A DNA stretch of 64,000 bases from Tritrichomonas musculus (taxonomy: Eukaryota; Parabasalia; Tritrichomonadida; Tritrichomonadidae): the NCBI GenBank assembly GCA_039105265.1, contig JAPFFF010000003.1, forward strand, positions 8,060,001-8,124,000, in the 5' to 3' direction. Numbering within the stretch: position 1 is the stretch's first letter; every line of letters begins with the position of its first letter. A program made the position numbers and the translations under genes. Under the pieces are notes generated by a model. The model did no database searches and was not told where the DNA came from. It was given only the letters and a program-made list of their open reading frames with translations. Below are positions 20,301 to 27,604 of this stretch, in pieces.

Positions 20301-20984
20301 TTGATCATATGGTCCACCGAGAGTATAAATTGGGAAAATAGATTGATCTTTAAAATTTTTAGCTATTTGACTGTTTATTTTGAAATCTTCTGTATAAAAA
20401 TATATATCATCTTTTTCAATTACCTGTGGAAAATCTTTAATTCTTACTATTAGCTTATCATTAAAAGGATCTTTAGATTTTCCATAATCATTTGAAATAA
20501 TAAATGATTTACAAAGAGATAAATAATTACTTATTGAGTCATCTGGATATATTCCCATAAATGTCACAATTTTTGTTGATAGAAGCAAAAGAGGCATTAG
20601 AAAAGGAGCAATGAAACTTTTACTTGAATCATCAAAAATACCTTCAGTATCAATAAAGAAAACATCAGTATCTTGGTTTTTATATTCAGGAGGTTCTAAA
20701 TGAATTCGTGTATAAATATCTTTAATTGTTCCTCCATATGCAATCGTTGCTCCTTCTGTTTCACTTTGGAGTAATTCTCCAATTTCATGTTTAACACCTG
20801 TCAAAATTTCTGCTAATTTCGATTTTCCATACTGAGATCTTCCAATGAAAATAATAATAATGAATTCATCATGAACATTATATTTTTTAATATATTCCAG
20901 AACTTTATCTTCTTGAAATTCATATTTGATTTCTTTTTTGTTTTTTACTTTCAAATAGAAAACTTCTGGCTTATTTGACTTCAT
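14301..20984 (-). CDS. Giant GBP/atlastin-like protein: two GTPase units joined by hexapeptide repeats
   Basis: 2227 residues without a stop. Unit 1 (about 1-620) has P-loop GRSQYGKS at 48-55, G3 motif DTEG at 112-115 and an RxKDF element (VRIKDF, about residue 185) matching the RD-type G4 of GB1/RHD3 (GBP, atlastin, Sey1) GTPases, then a helical region. Residues about 635-1615 are a low-complexity tract of roughly 160 hexapeptides of the type QSKEDN/QLKEVN/QPKEIN, broken by two Lys/Ser-rich patches. Unit 2 (about 1625-2227) repeats the whole GTPase plus helical layout. The first 120 residues of the two units are nearly identical. There is no clear membrane segment. In known families such GTPases remodel membranes or restrict intracellular microbes; which applies here is unknown. 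The 18-nt DNA repeat is hard to assemble, so the exact length is uncertain. Confidence 0.75.
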   Translation of the reverse strand: MKSNKPEVFYLKVKNKKEIKYEFQEDKVLEYIKKYNVHDEFIIIIFIGRSQYGKSKLAEILTGVKHEIGELLQSETEGATIAYGGTIKDIYTRIHLEPPEYKNQDTDVFFIDTEGIFDDSSKSFIAPFLMPLLLLSTKIVTFMGIYPDDSISNYLSLCKSFIISNDYGKSKDPFNDKLIVRIKDFPQVIEKDDIYFYTEDFKINSQIAKNFKDQSIFPIYTLGGPYDQQNQSHDKKYTKYFLDKIFDSFINQEENNNQIIYSSPEKLIKDIHNLNLQKDEYQVIMKLFKEKSTSERILYNRCYEINEKIDLFIQEKLRKMEYNDYSFNQFFLENIESEIKDICAKHNIEDVYFYEYYNLEKKIFDEKKNDLKIKIQKYQELKSLIKNAKSKMDEIITSIRFLSIMVTDRAINIANEIVNNSGFFLFKKSRRKHVKTLIKINKADIDKTYKETNIPILYLQHQISTDIKTIFKALIRLNNCSFHHKSLFSKLFNNDSEKINKKIAPGLFVVIDKDENKYCDIIVAPRKYDEKFIEFIKNDIEIDLINSFNLDQLDVSTNYLKGQNYQCSNKKAIKSKNDDNKMFLCDFVNNRILINPNFKKKKRSSSVPKLLKVNKYLNDDIFFQTVKKARQDSKPEENYHSKEISQSQEKNKSKEVNQSKEEYQPQEDNQLKEDNQLKEDNQSKEDNQSKEDNQPQEVNQLKEDNQPKEDNQPQEVNQLKEDNQPQEVNQLKEDNQSKEDNQPKEDNQSKEDNQSKEDNQPQEVNQLKEDNQPQEVNQLKEDNQSKEDNQPKEDNQLKEDNQPKEDDQSKEVIQLKEVNQLKEDNQSKEDNQSKEDNQSKEDNQSKEDNQSKEDNQSKEDNQSKEDNQSKEDNQSKEDNQSKEDNQSKEDNQSKEDNQPKEVNQSKEDNQPTEDDQSKEVIQLKEDDQSKEANQSKEVIQSKEDNQSKEINQLKEVIQSKEDNQLKEDNQSKEDNQLKEDNQSKEVIQSKEDNQSKEINQLKEDNQPKEVNQSKEDNQSKEVNQLKEDNQPKEVNQSKEVIQSKEDNQLKEVNQSKEVIQSKEVIQSKEDNQSKEINQLKEDNQPKEVNQSKKVNKSKSSKKSKSSKKSKSINKLESAKKSKSINKSESAKKSKSINKFNSIDISKEVNQSKEINQSKEANQSKEANQSKEVNQSKEDNQLKEVNQSKEDNQLKEVNQSKEDNQSKEDNQSKEINQSKEENQPKEVNQSKEINQSKEVNQSKEDNQSKEDNQSKEDNQSKEDNQSKEINQSKEENQPKEVNQLKEDNQSKEDNQSKEDNQSKEDNQSKEDNQSKEDNQSKEDNQSKEVNQSKEVYQLKEVNQLKEINQLREDNQLKEVNQSKEDNQSKEVYQLKEDNQSKEDNQSKEVNQSKEDNQSKEDNQSKEVNQLKEINQSKEDNQSKEVYQLKEINQSKEVNQSREENQPKEVNQSKEVKKSKTVKKLKIAKRSIIVKRSKSNKKSKSVDKSESIDESKEVNQSKEVNKLKEVNQPKEINQSKGVNQVREDNLLPKVKQTKEINQPKTIKQPKEVNQPREDNQSKGYHRPEEIFQSKTVNKSKLVGHSKKVVQQKEDNRSIISNRSKMVDQPKRKAKEKAIYKPKTEDETNKPEVFYLKIENKKEIKYEFQEDKVLEYIKKYNVHDEFIIIIFIGRSQYGKSKLAEILTGVKHEIGELLQSETEGATIAYGGTIKDIYTRIHLEPPEYKNPDTDVFFIDTEGIYGQSGQVSIAPLLIPLLVFSSKIVSFVSPEPDDSVSNFLSICKSFIILNEKGKSEDPFHDKIIVRIKDFPPKAVKEDVEYYANLFEKESDVAKYFSNESLYPVFAPGGPYDHAKQCHEPKFNKYFLDQIFFSFLNPNIRQDQIVYCSPEIFVENVRTVTNSPFENINMINKIFRVENTTQRILEYKCDIINNDINQYIQEKLSFMKYDESSLNNYFNKNVELHLKRICEQNNIEMKYYFQYLNMEKNYFDTKKRNLKRQVDNYNEFKNNVLTAKNEKEKTLYTLMEISRYVKSSAQETADDIFWKVEHTFKKIESYEHILINNIKNHMQNCNNFLKKTDIEVPSYLKADIKYDINEIFNYLLTFKDFTFYREHGIISKIIHFLFDRVVEKAEADLVATGLWAVVNLKTNKYCRIIVDNRNYEVNLFDKVNNTIEKDFLSGLRPDQRERILKIIRDKGADHIIDLSGEQIDSVAKEIVTLIKFDDTESLS
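16150..19080. repeat. Coding minisatellite, 18-nt unit
   Basis: An 18-bp unit (plus strand ttatcttcttttgattga) is repeated about 160 times inside the giant GTPase gene and encodes hexapeptides. Units vary at a few codon positions (QSKE, QLKE, QPKE, QPQE; DN, VN, IN, VI). The most uniform block, 18301-18530, is a run of about 12 identical copies, indicating recent expansion by slippage or unequal exchange. The array keeps frame throughout, which implies selection on the encoded polar, highly charged linker. Confidence 0.9.
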
Positions 20985-21150
20985 TTAATGTTCTTGTATT
21001 AGCAGATAAAATGGAAATGAAGTATTTTTGATATCATATAATTAAATTTTTGATATTGATAATAGAATAAGACATCAAAAAATTTTTTTATTCAAATATG
21101 AAAATTGAATGGATAATAAGACATAACAAAAACAAGACATTGAATTAAGA
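20982..21150 (-). promoter_or_regulatory. Conserved 5' flank shared by two GTPase genes
   Basis: About 105 bp directly upstream of the giant GTPase start are nearly the same as the DNA upstream of the truncated copy at 24487-24590: taatgttcttgta, tagcagataaa, gaagtatttttgatatcat and gataatagaataagacatc occur in the same order and spacing. On the coding strand it holds TCATTTCC, a possible initiator. Because the region also separates the giant gene from the divergent gene at 21172, it may be a bidirectional promoter of about 187 bp. Confidence 0.5.
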
Positions 21151-21171
21151 AAAACGAATCTTATTCTTTTA

Positions 21172-22923
21172 ATGAATCGAATTCTCCGGGTTTCAATACC
21201 AATTAAAGATTCAAAATTTGCTTTGGATTTGGATGAAATTACCTGTTTCATATGTAATTTTACCAAAGGATCAAAATTTGCTTTTTTATTAAATTTTGGT
21301 TTTGCACAGTTAGGCAAATCATTATTTTCTCAATTGATATCGGGATTAAAACATGAAATTGGAGATGAAATTCAGCCAAAAACAGAAGGTATAATTATTT
21401 CTTATTGTGGAACAATTCAAGATTTGATCAGTAAATTCAAAATTGATGAAGATATTACAGTAGAAAGAAATTTACATGTTTTTAATATCGATACAGAAGG
21501 CTTCATGAATCATGATAATAAATTATATTTTATTCATCTTTTCCCTATTATTCAAATCTGCTCAATTGCAATTGTATATGGAAAATCATTCACTGATACC
21601 TCAATTATCCCATTTATTGATGGATTATACCATCTATCTAATATTAATATAATTTTAACTCTTAAAAATAGTTATGAAATCATTGAAAAGAAAAATCAAT
21701 CAATTAATTTTTATTTAAAAAAAGCAGAATTATCCAGTATTTCAAAAAAACTAGCTCAAAATAAAATTAAGATTGAAATTATTCCATGCACAGACTTTCG
21801 GGAAGAAGTTCAAAATAAATTCTCCAAAAGAATGAATAAATATTTGATTTCAAGAGTTTTAAGTTTACTAACTCACAGAAAATGGAATAGTGCAAATGAA
21901 TTTTTCAATACATTCCAAAATTTTTATTCAAATCAAGATACAAGAATTATTAGTGCTGTTTTTAATCAGGTAAATTCATCTGATTCATTAATTAAACTGA
22001 TAACAGATGATTGTATCCAAAATATAAACCAAAAAATAGAAAATTCTGATCCAAATGACATTTCTTTATATGATAGGTTGCTTTTTGACGTGAAATTTCA
22101 ATATGATGAAATGTGCTATAATTTTAAAATTGATAAATATAATTATGATGAAGGATTGGTCACCATAAAAAATCATATTAGAATTAGAAAAATAAATGCA
22201 CAATTGATGATTAATCAGAATGAAGAAGCAAAACGAATTATTGAAGAAAAAAGAAACAAACTTGAGAAAGAAAAAGAGTTTGTAAATTTCTTATCTAATA
22301 AAATTTATGAAATTGCAAACACTTTCATTTTAAATATGGCCAGCTTTATTCTCAATAAAGACAGCTCATCATTGAAATCTTTGGATTCATACTTCTTAAT
22401 TCGATGCGATAATACAATAGCAACTGCAATACCTTATGTAAGGAAAGAAGTAATACAACATGTTGAAAAAGATGTAAATAAAATATCCAAAACAATTCAT
22501 GACAATGCAATTGATGCTGCAAATACAATTGAAAAGGATAAAAAAGAGAAAAGAGAAAAAATTTGTGGAATCTTGCTTTTTATTGGATCCTTTGTAGCAT
22601 CAGCTGTTCCACTTCTTTGTGGAAGACCAGAAATATCTTCTTTAATTAGTTCTTTTTTTGGTATTTCAAAAATACCATTTAAGATGACAGATAAGCCCAA
22701 TGAAAATAATTTTGTAATCAAAATTGGAAATAAAAAATATGAGGCCACATATGAGGAATTTCAATCTTTTTTAGAAGAAATTGGCTCTGCATTTGGAGAT
22801 AATGCTAGATCAATTTCTGAATTGTTAACTCAAGAAATTAATGCTTCTCAAATAGAATCATATCCAATTAGTTTTGATCAAAGAGATTATCAAGATTTTT
22901 ATAATAATCTCATCAACAAGTAA
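21172..22923 (+). CDS. Divergent GBP/atlastin-like GTPase
   Basis: 583 residues, head to head with the giant GTPase gene. P-loop GFAQLGKS at 43-50, then SGLKHEIGDEIQPKTEG aligning with the neighbouring family's TGVKHEIGELLQSETEG, and G3 DTEGF near residue 107. The RD-type G4 element of the neighbours is not visible at the expected place (around 155-170), so nucleotide specificity may be altered. Residues 200-460 are helical with Lys/Glu-rich stretches. A hydrophobic segment near 463-482 (ICGILLFIGSFVASAVPLL) could be a membrane anchor as in atlastins. The ATG is the first in the frame, and the stop is followed by TAAAG. It looks intact and clearly older than the recent duplicates beside it. 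Confidence 0.7.
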   Translation: MNRILRVSIPIKDSKFALDLDEITCFICNFTKGSKFAFLLNFGFAQLGKSLFSQLISGLKHEIGDEIQPKTEGIIISYCGTIQDLISKFKIDEDITVERNLHVFNIDTEGFMNHDNKLYFIHLFPIIQICSIAIVYGKSFTDTSIIPFIDGLYHLSNINIILTLKNSYEIIEKKNQSINFYLKKAELSSISKKLAQNKIKIEIIPCTDFREEVQNKFSKRMNKYLISRVLSLLTHRKWNSANEFFNTFQNFYSNQDTRIISAVFNQVNSSDSLIKLITDDCIQNINQKIENSDPNDISLYDRLLFDVKFQYDEMCYNFKIDKYNYDEGLVTIKNHIRIRKINAQLMINQNEEAKRIIEEKRNKLEKEKEFVNFLSNKIYEIANTFILNMASFILNKDSSSLKSLDSYFLIRCDNTIATAIPYVRKEVIQHVEKDVNKISKTIHDNAIDAANTIEKDKKEKREKICGILLFIGSFVASAVPLLCGRPEISSLISSFFGISKIPFKMTDKPNENNFVIKIGNKKYEATYEEFQSFLEEIGSAFGDNARSISELLTQEINASQIESYPISFDQRDYQDFYNNLINK

Positions 22924-23105
22924 AGATTATTTATATTAAAATAACCAATCATTTATATATGAAATATATGAAATATATATTTTGAGATACAGTAAATAAT
23001 ATCAAATTAGAATTCAACACTAGCATTATTATATATAATTACTGAGCTGTATTTTAGACATTTAAGTCGATTTTACGAAAAGCAAGCTCTTTAACTTTGT
23101 TTCAA
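22924..23105. other. AT-rich intergenic DNA
   Basis: Short A/T-rich 3' flank of the divergent GTPase gene. Nothing further recognised. Confidence 0.4.
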
Positions 23106-23280
23106 ATATTTTCATTATTAGCCCTTCGGCGGTTTTGTAAAATACGGCTATTTGGTCGTTCATTGAATAGTTTATTTTACAAAATTTCTACGGCGCACGG
23201 CAAAAGTGCAACTTTTTGAATACTTTACATAAAAAAATCTTCAATTACGGCATACGGCCGAAAGGGATATTTCATTATTT
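23106..23280. mobile_element. Short GC-richer insertion with inverted ends and flanking direct repeats
   Basis: CCCTTCGGC at 23122-23130 pairs with GCCGAAAGGG near 23257-23266 (one extra A). The flanks are near-identical direct repeats, ATATTTTCATTATTA at 23106-23120 and ATATTTCATTATTT at 23267-23280. Inside are further matched arms (ttttgtaaaat at 23133-23143 and attttacaaaat near 23172-23183). The roughly 145-bp segment is richer in CGG than its surroundings and has no open frame. This looks like a very short foldback element, or a structured noncoding RNA copy, inserted with a long target duplication. Confidence 0.4.
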
Positions 23281-23574
23281 GTTGGAAAAACTCATGCCAT
23301 ATAAAACAAATCGATTCAAATACTAATATAATATATTATATCATACATATACAGATAAATATAATGATATACTTTGTTAGAAATATTATATAATATTTCT
23401 AACAAAAATTTAACTTTTATGATCAACAAAAAGTTCATTGTTTGTTATCAATGTACATATTATAAAAGCATAAGATTTTTTTGAAAAAGGAATGAATTAT
23501 TTTTTTAAATGATTAAAAAACATCAATGAATTTTTTTAATATGTCGATTATTTTATTTTTATTTTTAAAATCTT
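23281..23574. other. AT-rich intergenic DNA
   Basis: No gene seen. The right edge merges into decayed sequence homologous to the region after the GTPase domain of the neighbour. Confidence 0.4.
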
Positions 23575-24489
23575 TGACTTGAATTTTCAACTCTCAAAAT
23601 TTTGTTAATCATATTGATATCAATTTTCAAAAGGTAAATTTGTGACAGTTCTTACATTTTCAACAAATATTTCTGGACTACAATAAACAATTTGATCTTG
23701 TCTAGTATTTGAATTTAAAAATGAAAAGAAAATTTGATCAAGGAAATACTTGTTGAATTTTGGCTCATGACATTGTTTCTTTTGATTATACGGTCCGCCT
23801 GGTGCATATATCGGATACAACGATTCATTATTGAAATGTTTTGCAACATCACTCTTTTTTTCAAATAAATTTGCATAATATTCAACATCTTCTTTTACTT
23901 TTTCTGGAGGAAAATCCCTAATTCGTACTATTATTTTGTCATGGAAATGATCTTCACTTTTTCCTTTTTCATTTAAAACAATGAATGATATGTAATATGA
24001 TAAAAAACAATTTAATGAAACATCAGGCTGTGGATCAAAAAATGCAACAATTTTTGATGAGAAGACCCAAAGAGGAATTATTAAAGATGCCATCGACTCT
24101 TGGGATGAATCATCAAAAATACCTTCAGTATCAATAAAGAAAACATCAGTATCTTGGTTTTTATATTCAGGAGGTTCTAAATGAATTCGTGTATAAATAT
24201 CTTTAATTGTTCCTCCATATGCAATCGTTGCTCCTTCTGTTTCACTTTGGAGTAATTCTCCAATTTCATGTTTAACACCTGTCAAAATTTCTGCTAATTT
24301 CGATTTTCCACATTGTGTTTTTCCAATTAAAGAAAAAACAATGAATTCACCATGAACATTATACTTCTTAATATATTTTAGAACTTTGTTTTCTTGAAAT
24401 TCATATTTGATTCCGTTTTTATTTTTAATTTTCAGATAGAAAACTTCTGGGTTATTTATTTTGTCATCATTTTTTGATTTTGATTGCAT
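23575..24489 (-). pseudogene. Truncated GBP/atlastin-like GTPase copy
   Basis: Open for 289 residues from the ATG at 24489. P-loop GKTQCGKS, a near-identical TGVKHEIGELLQSETEG stretch, DTEG and RIRDF show an intact GTPase core. At 23620 the frame ends at TGA. Compared with the second unit of the giant gene, the cause is a 4-bp insertion (ttga in gaaaattgatatc versus gaaaatatc). Homologous sequence continues past the stop to about 23575 and then is lost. The helical C-terminal half is missing. The 5' flank matches that of the giant gene, so the copy includes the promoter. A short GTPase-only protein could still be made; I call it a pseudogene because of the frame break. Confidence 0.7.
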
Positions 24490-25071
24490 TTAATGTTCTT
24501 GTAATAGCAGATAAATGAAAATGAAGTATTTTTGATATCATATCACAAAATTTCTGATATTGATAATAGAATAAGACATCAAAAAAAATTGAATGACAAA
24601 TATGACATACTAAAAACAAGACATATCAAATCTTGCTACATATTATATCTTTGATAGTCTCACATAGTGAAATTTTTATGAGATCAAGGTATCCTTTTTT
24701 GAATACATAATGCAAAAAGCAACAATTCATTGAATTTCTTTGTCTGATTTGAGTTGATTATAATTTTTTTAAAAGATCAAGAATTTCTTCTTATAATTCG
24801 TTCGATGACTCTCTTGCAATGTATTTTTCATAATCATAGATTAGTATTTCAAAATATTCTGGACTCAGATATAGATTTTGTTTCTCCCTTTTATTTTAAT
24901 TTTGAATATGCTTATACTTGAATCTTACGATTGTAACATTAAGAAATATTTGTGAAATAATTTTTGAAATATTTGTTTTTTGTATTGTTCTTTTTTTTAA
25001 ATAAATATTTTAAAGATTATTTATCATCTATTTGATATATTTTTAAATTTATCATAATTATCAACTTACTT
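24490..25071. other. Intergenic, with a short coding relic
   Basis: 24490-24590 is the duplicated GTPase-gene 5' flank. On the minus strand near 24900-24770 a decayed open stretch reads YLSPEYFEILIYDYEKYIAR and, after a stop, EEILDLLKKL. It has coding character but no recognised family. The rest is AT-rich. Confidence 0.4.
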
Positions 25072-27275
25072 TTGATGGTTTCTGTTTTTTTGTTAGCAAC
25101 GATTATTTTCAATTCAAAAAAGGTAAAATCTTTAATTATGTTTTCAATTCGGAAAGCAAGTGGATCAAAAAAGCATACTGAGGACTATTTGATCAATTTA
25201 GATGATTATGAAATTGTCCTAGATATTAACCAAGGAGGCTTTGGAGCGATTAATTTGGTTCGAAACAAAAAAACAGGTGAAAAATTTGCAGCCAAAACAA
25301 ATCTTATTCAAAACAAATCGCAAAACAAACTTTTTATATCACGCGAAGTTCGTATTTTAATTCAAGTGCAGCACCCTACAATTATTCAATTTCGAGGATT
25401 CTCATATGAAGACTTCCATGGTAACAAAAACATAACAATACTAATGGATTACATGAAAGAAGGATCCCTAGCAAATTTGATTGACAAAGAGCTCAAAAGC
25501 CTTTGCCCATCCAATTTTGATAATACAAAACGCCAAATCATCCTTGCTGGCATTGCCCGAGGGATGATGCTTCTACACAACAAGCACATCATCCACCGCG
25601 ATCTTAAGCCAGAAAATATTCTCCTTGATTCCGATTTCCGCCCGCGCATTACAGATTTTGGACTGTCAAAATTTTTTGACCCCCACCACTCCATGAACCA
25701 GTCGATGTCAGACACAGGCACAGCGGCATACATGGCAGCGACCACTTCAACACGAAGGCAGACGTTTACGCATTCGGAATTCTGATGTACGAAGTGATTG
25801 GCGGGAAGCGCGCGTACGAAAGCCTCCTCCACGGCAAGAAGAAGCTAACTTTGTACCAGCTGAAGAAGAAAGTTGAGGAAGGGCTTCGTCCAGAGATTGA
25901 CTTTCCGATTAAGAAAGGCCTGAAACGAATGATTGAGAAGTGCTGGTCAGAAGATCCAAAAGAACGGCCAACATTTGAAGAACTATTCAAAAAGTTGAGT
26001 CTTTGTAACGAAGACTCCTTCCTTGAATTTGAAGGGAACTATGAAGAACCAAAAATAATTTCGGACGACGACGACGAAGATGAAGGAGAGGAAAGTGAAG
26101 AAGGCGTCAACATGAAGTACTGCCTCGAAGACGTTGACACAGGCGAGCTGCTCGACTACGTTGACGAAATCAAGGGGGAAACAAAAGCAGCAAACAGAGA
26201 GATTGAAGAACTTAGAAGTGAAATAAAGGAACTAAAAAGTATTATTAAGGAACAGGCAGCGAAGATATCGTCACTTGAGACAAAACTTGGCAAAGGAAGA
26301 ACGGTTGACAAAGCAGTCACATCACAAATTTTGTCACTTCAGCAAAGTTTTGGCAGATTTTTCAGGATTGATGTGAGTAAGGAAGGACCAGGAATTCTTT
26401 CTCAGTTGAAGGAGCAACAGAAGACTCCCTTCGACAGGCTTTTCATTGCATCCCAATCGTCAAATGATCTTCATAACCTTCTTGTTCCTCATATCGACAG
26501 TGACTTTTGCACAACGCGTAGCAACTTTTTCATTGAGTTTGAGCTTGAAACAGCAGTCATGATCAGCGGTGTCAAAGTGTTTTCTTATAAAATGGAATTT
26601 CCTAAGTCGTTTGACATTTCAGTTGATGGCAGGACGGTGATTTCAGTTACCGAAGCAAAAGAATTGAATGGCAAACACAAAAAAATGAAAGTCAGCTTTG
26701 CTCCAGTTCAAGGAAGAAAAGTTCGCTTCACGCAGACAGGACCAAACTGGGACAAAAACACCATTTTTTTGCATATCAAAGGAATTGAAATTTTATCAAC
26801 TGAGCCAAGATATTCAAAAGGTGTCTTTGCAACACTTGTCAACGAGAGTGAAAATGATGATCCTCACAAGTGTCCAGTTATCATCTCTGCCACAAATTTC
26901 GACTTCAACAGCTTCCATTCTCTCAATTCATCATGCAATATTTGCACTTATCCCAATGAAAATTCATGGTTTCAAGTTGAACTGACACAAGGAGCAGCCA
27001 TTCTTAATGGTTTCAGACTCAAGAGATGTGGAGACAAGCTGAAAAACTACAAATTGATTTGCACAGACGATTCGAGTAAGCCAGAATCGTCATGGACAAC
27101 CCTGATCGAAATTGACGAGAAAACAGAAAATGAACATGAAGTTCTTGACATCTATGAATTCCCACAACCAAGTCCGCCAACTAGATTTGTGAGACTCGTT
27201 CAAACAGGCCAAAACTGGAATAATGAATTGTTTTTACAATTTTACCATTTTGATCTGTTTGGAACCTACTTCTAA
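25072..27275 (+). pseudogene. TKL-type kinase with coiled coil and two discoidin-like domains, broken at the APE motif
   Basis: Two frames make one gene. The first (ATG 25072 or, better matching the family, 25138) has INQGGFGAINLV, the Lys in FAAKTN, HRDLKPENILLD, DFGLSK and ends after GTAAYMA. The second resumes with DHFNTKADVYAFGILMYEV, continues through the C-lobe, an acidic linker, a coiled coil (about 26190-26300) and two beta-rich F5/8 type C-like domains with repeated RFTQTGPNWD / RLVQTGQNWN motifs. Between YMA and DHF (about 25733-25745) the expected PE-containing segment is missing and the frame shifts, so several codons were deleted. The gene is visibly more GC-rich than its neighbours. 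It is either a recent pseudogene or a small assembly deletion. Related kinases are common in trichomonads. Confidence 0.75.
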
Positions 27276-27354
27276 TCATTTTACATACCAAGTTATGGAT
27301 TTAATAAAAACAAAACAAAACAAAAAAAAAAAAAAAATGCTTTAAATCTAGGAT

Positions 27355-27600
27355 TGCCTTACAGTACAGTAACAAAAATGGAAAATGATTCAAAAAATGG
27401 AAAATCCGACTTTTTGATAAAAAAAAGATGAAACAAAAAATAAAAATTGAAAAGAAACTTTCAAAAAGTTAGATTTTTCCTTTTTTTATTCTCAAAAAAA
27501 TTCAGAAAAAAATTTTATGAATATTTGGTAATATTCTCAGAAAAGTGTGATTTTCCATTAAAAATACGTTTTTAGTTTTGTTACTTAACTGTACTTTATA
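27355..27600. mobile_element. MITE-like foldback element, copy A
   Basis: TACAGTACAGTAACAAAA at 27360-27377 is matched in reverse by TTTTGTTACTTAACTGTA at 27576-27593. Similarity continues inward (ATGGAAAATCCGACTTTTTGA on the left against ATGGAAAATCACACTTTTCTG from the right), giving long imperfect inverted ends around an A/T-rich centre. A second copy of much of it lies at 48730-48900 in opposite orientation. It has no coding capacity. It sits 80 bp after the stop of the kinase relic. Confidence 0.55.
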
Positions 27601-27604
27601 TTTT

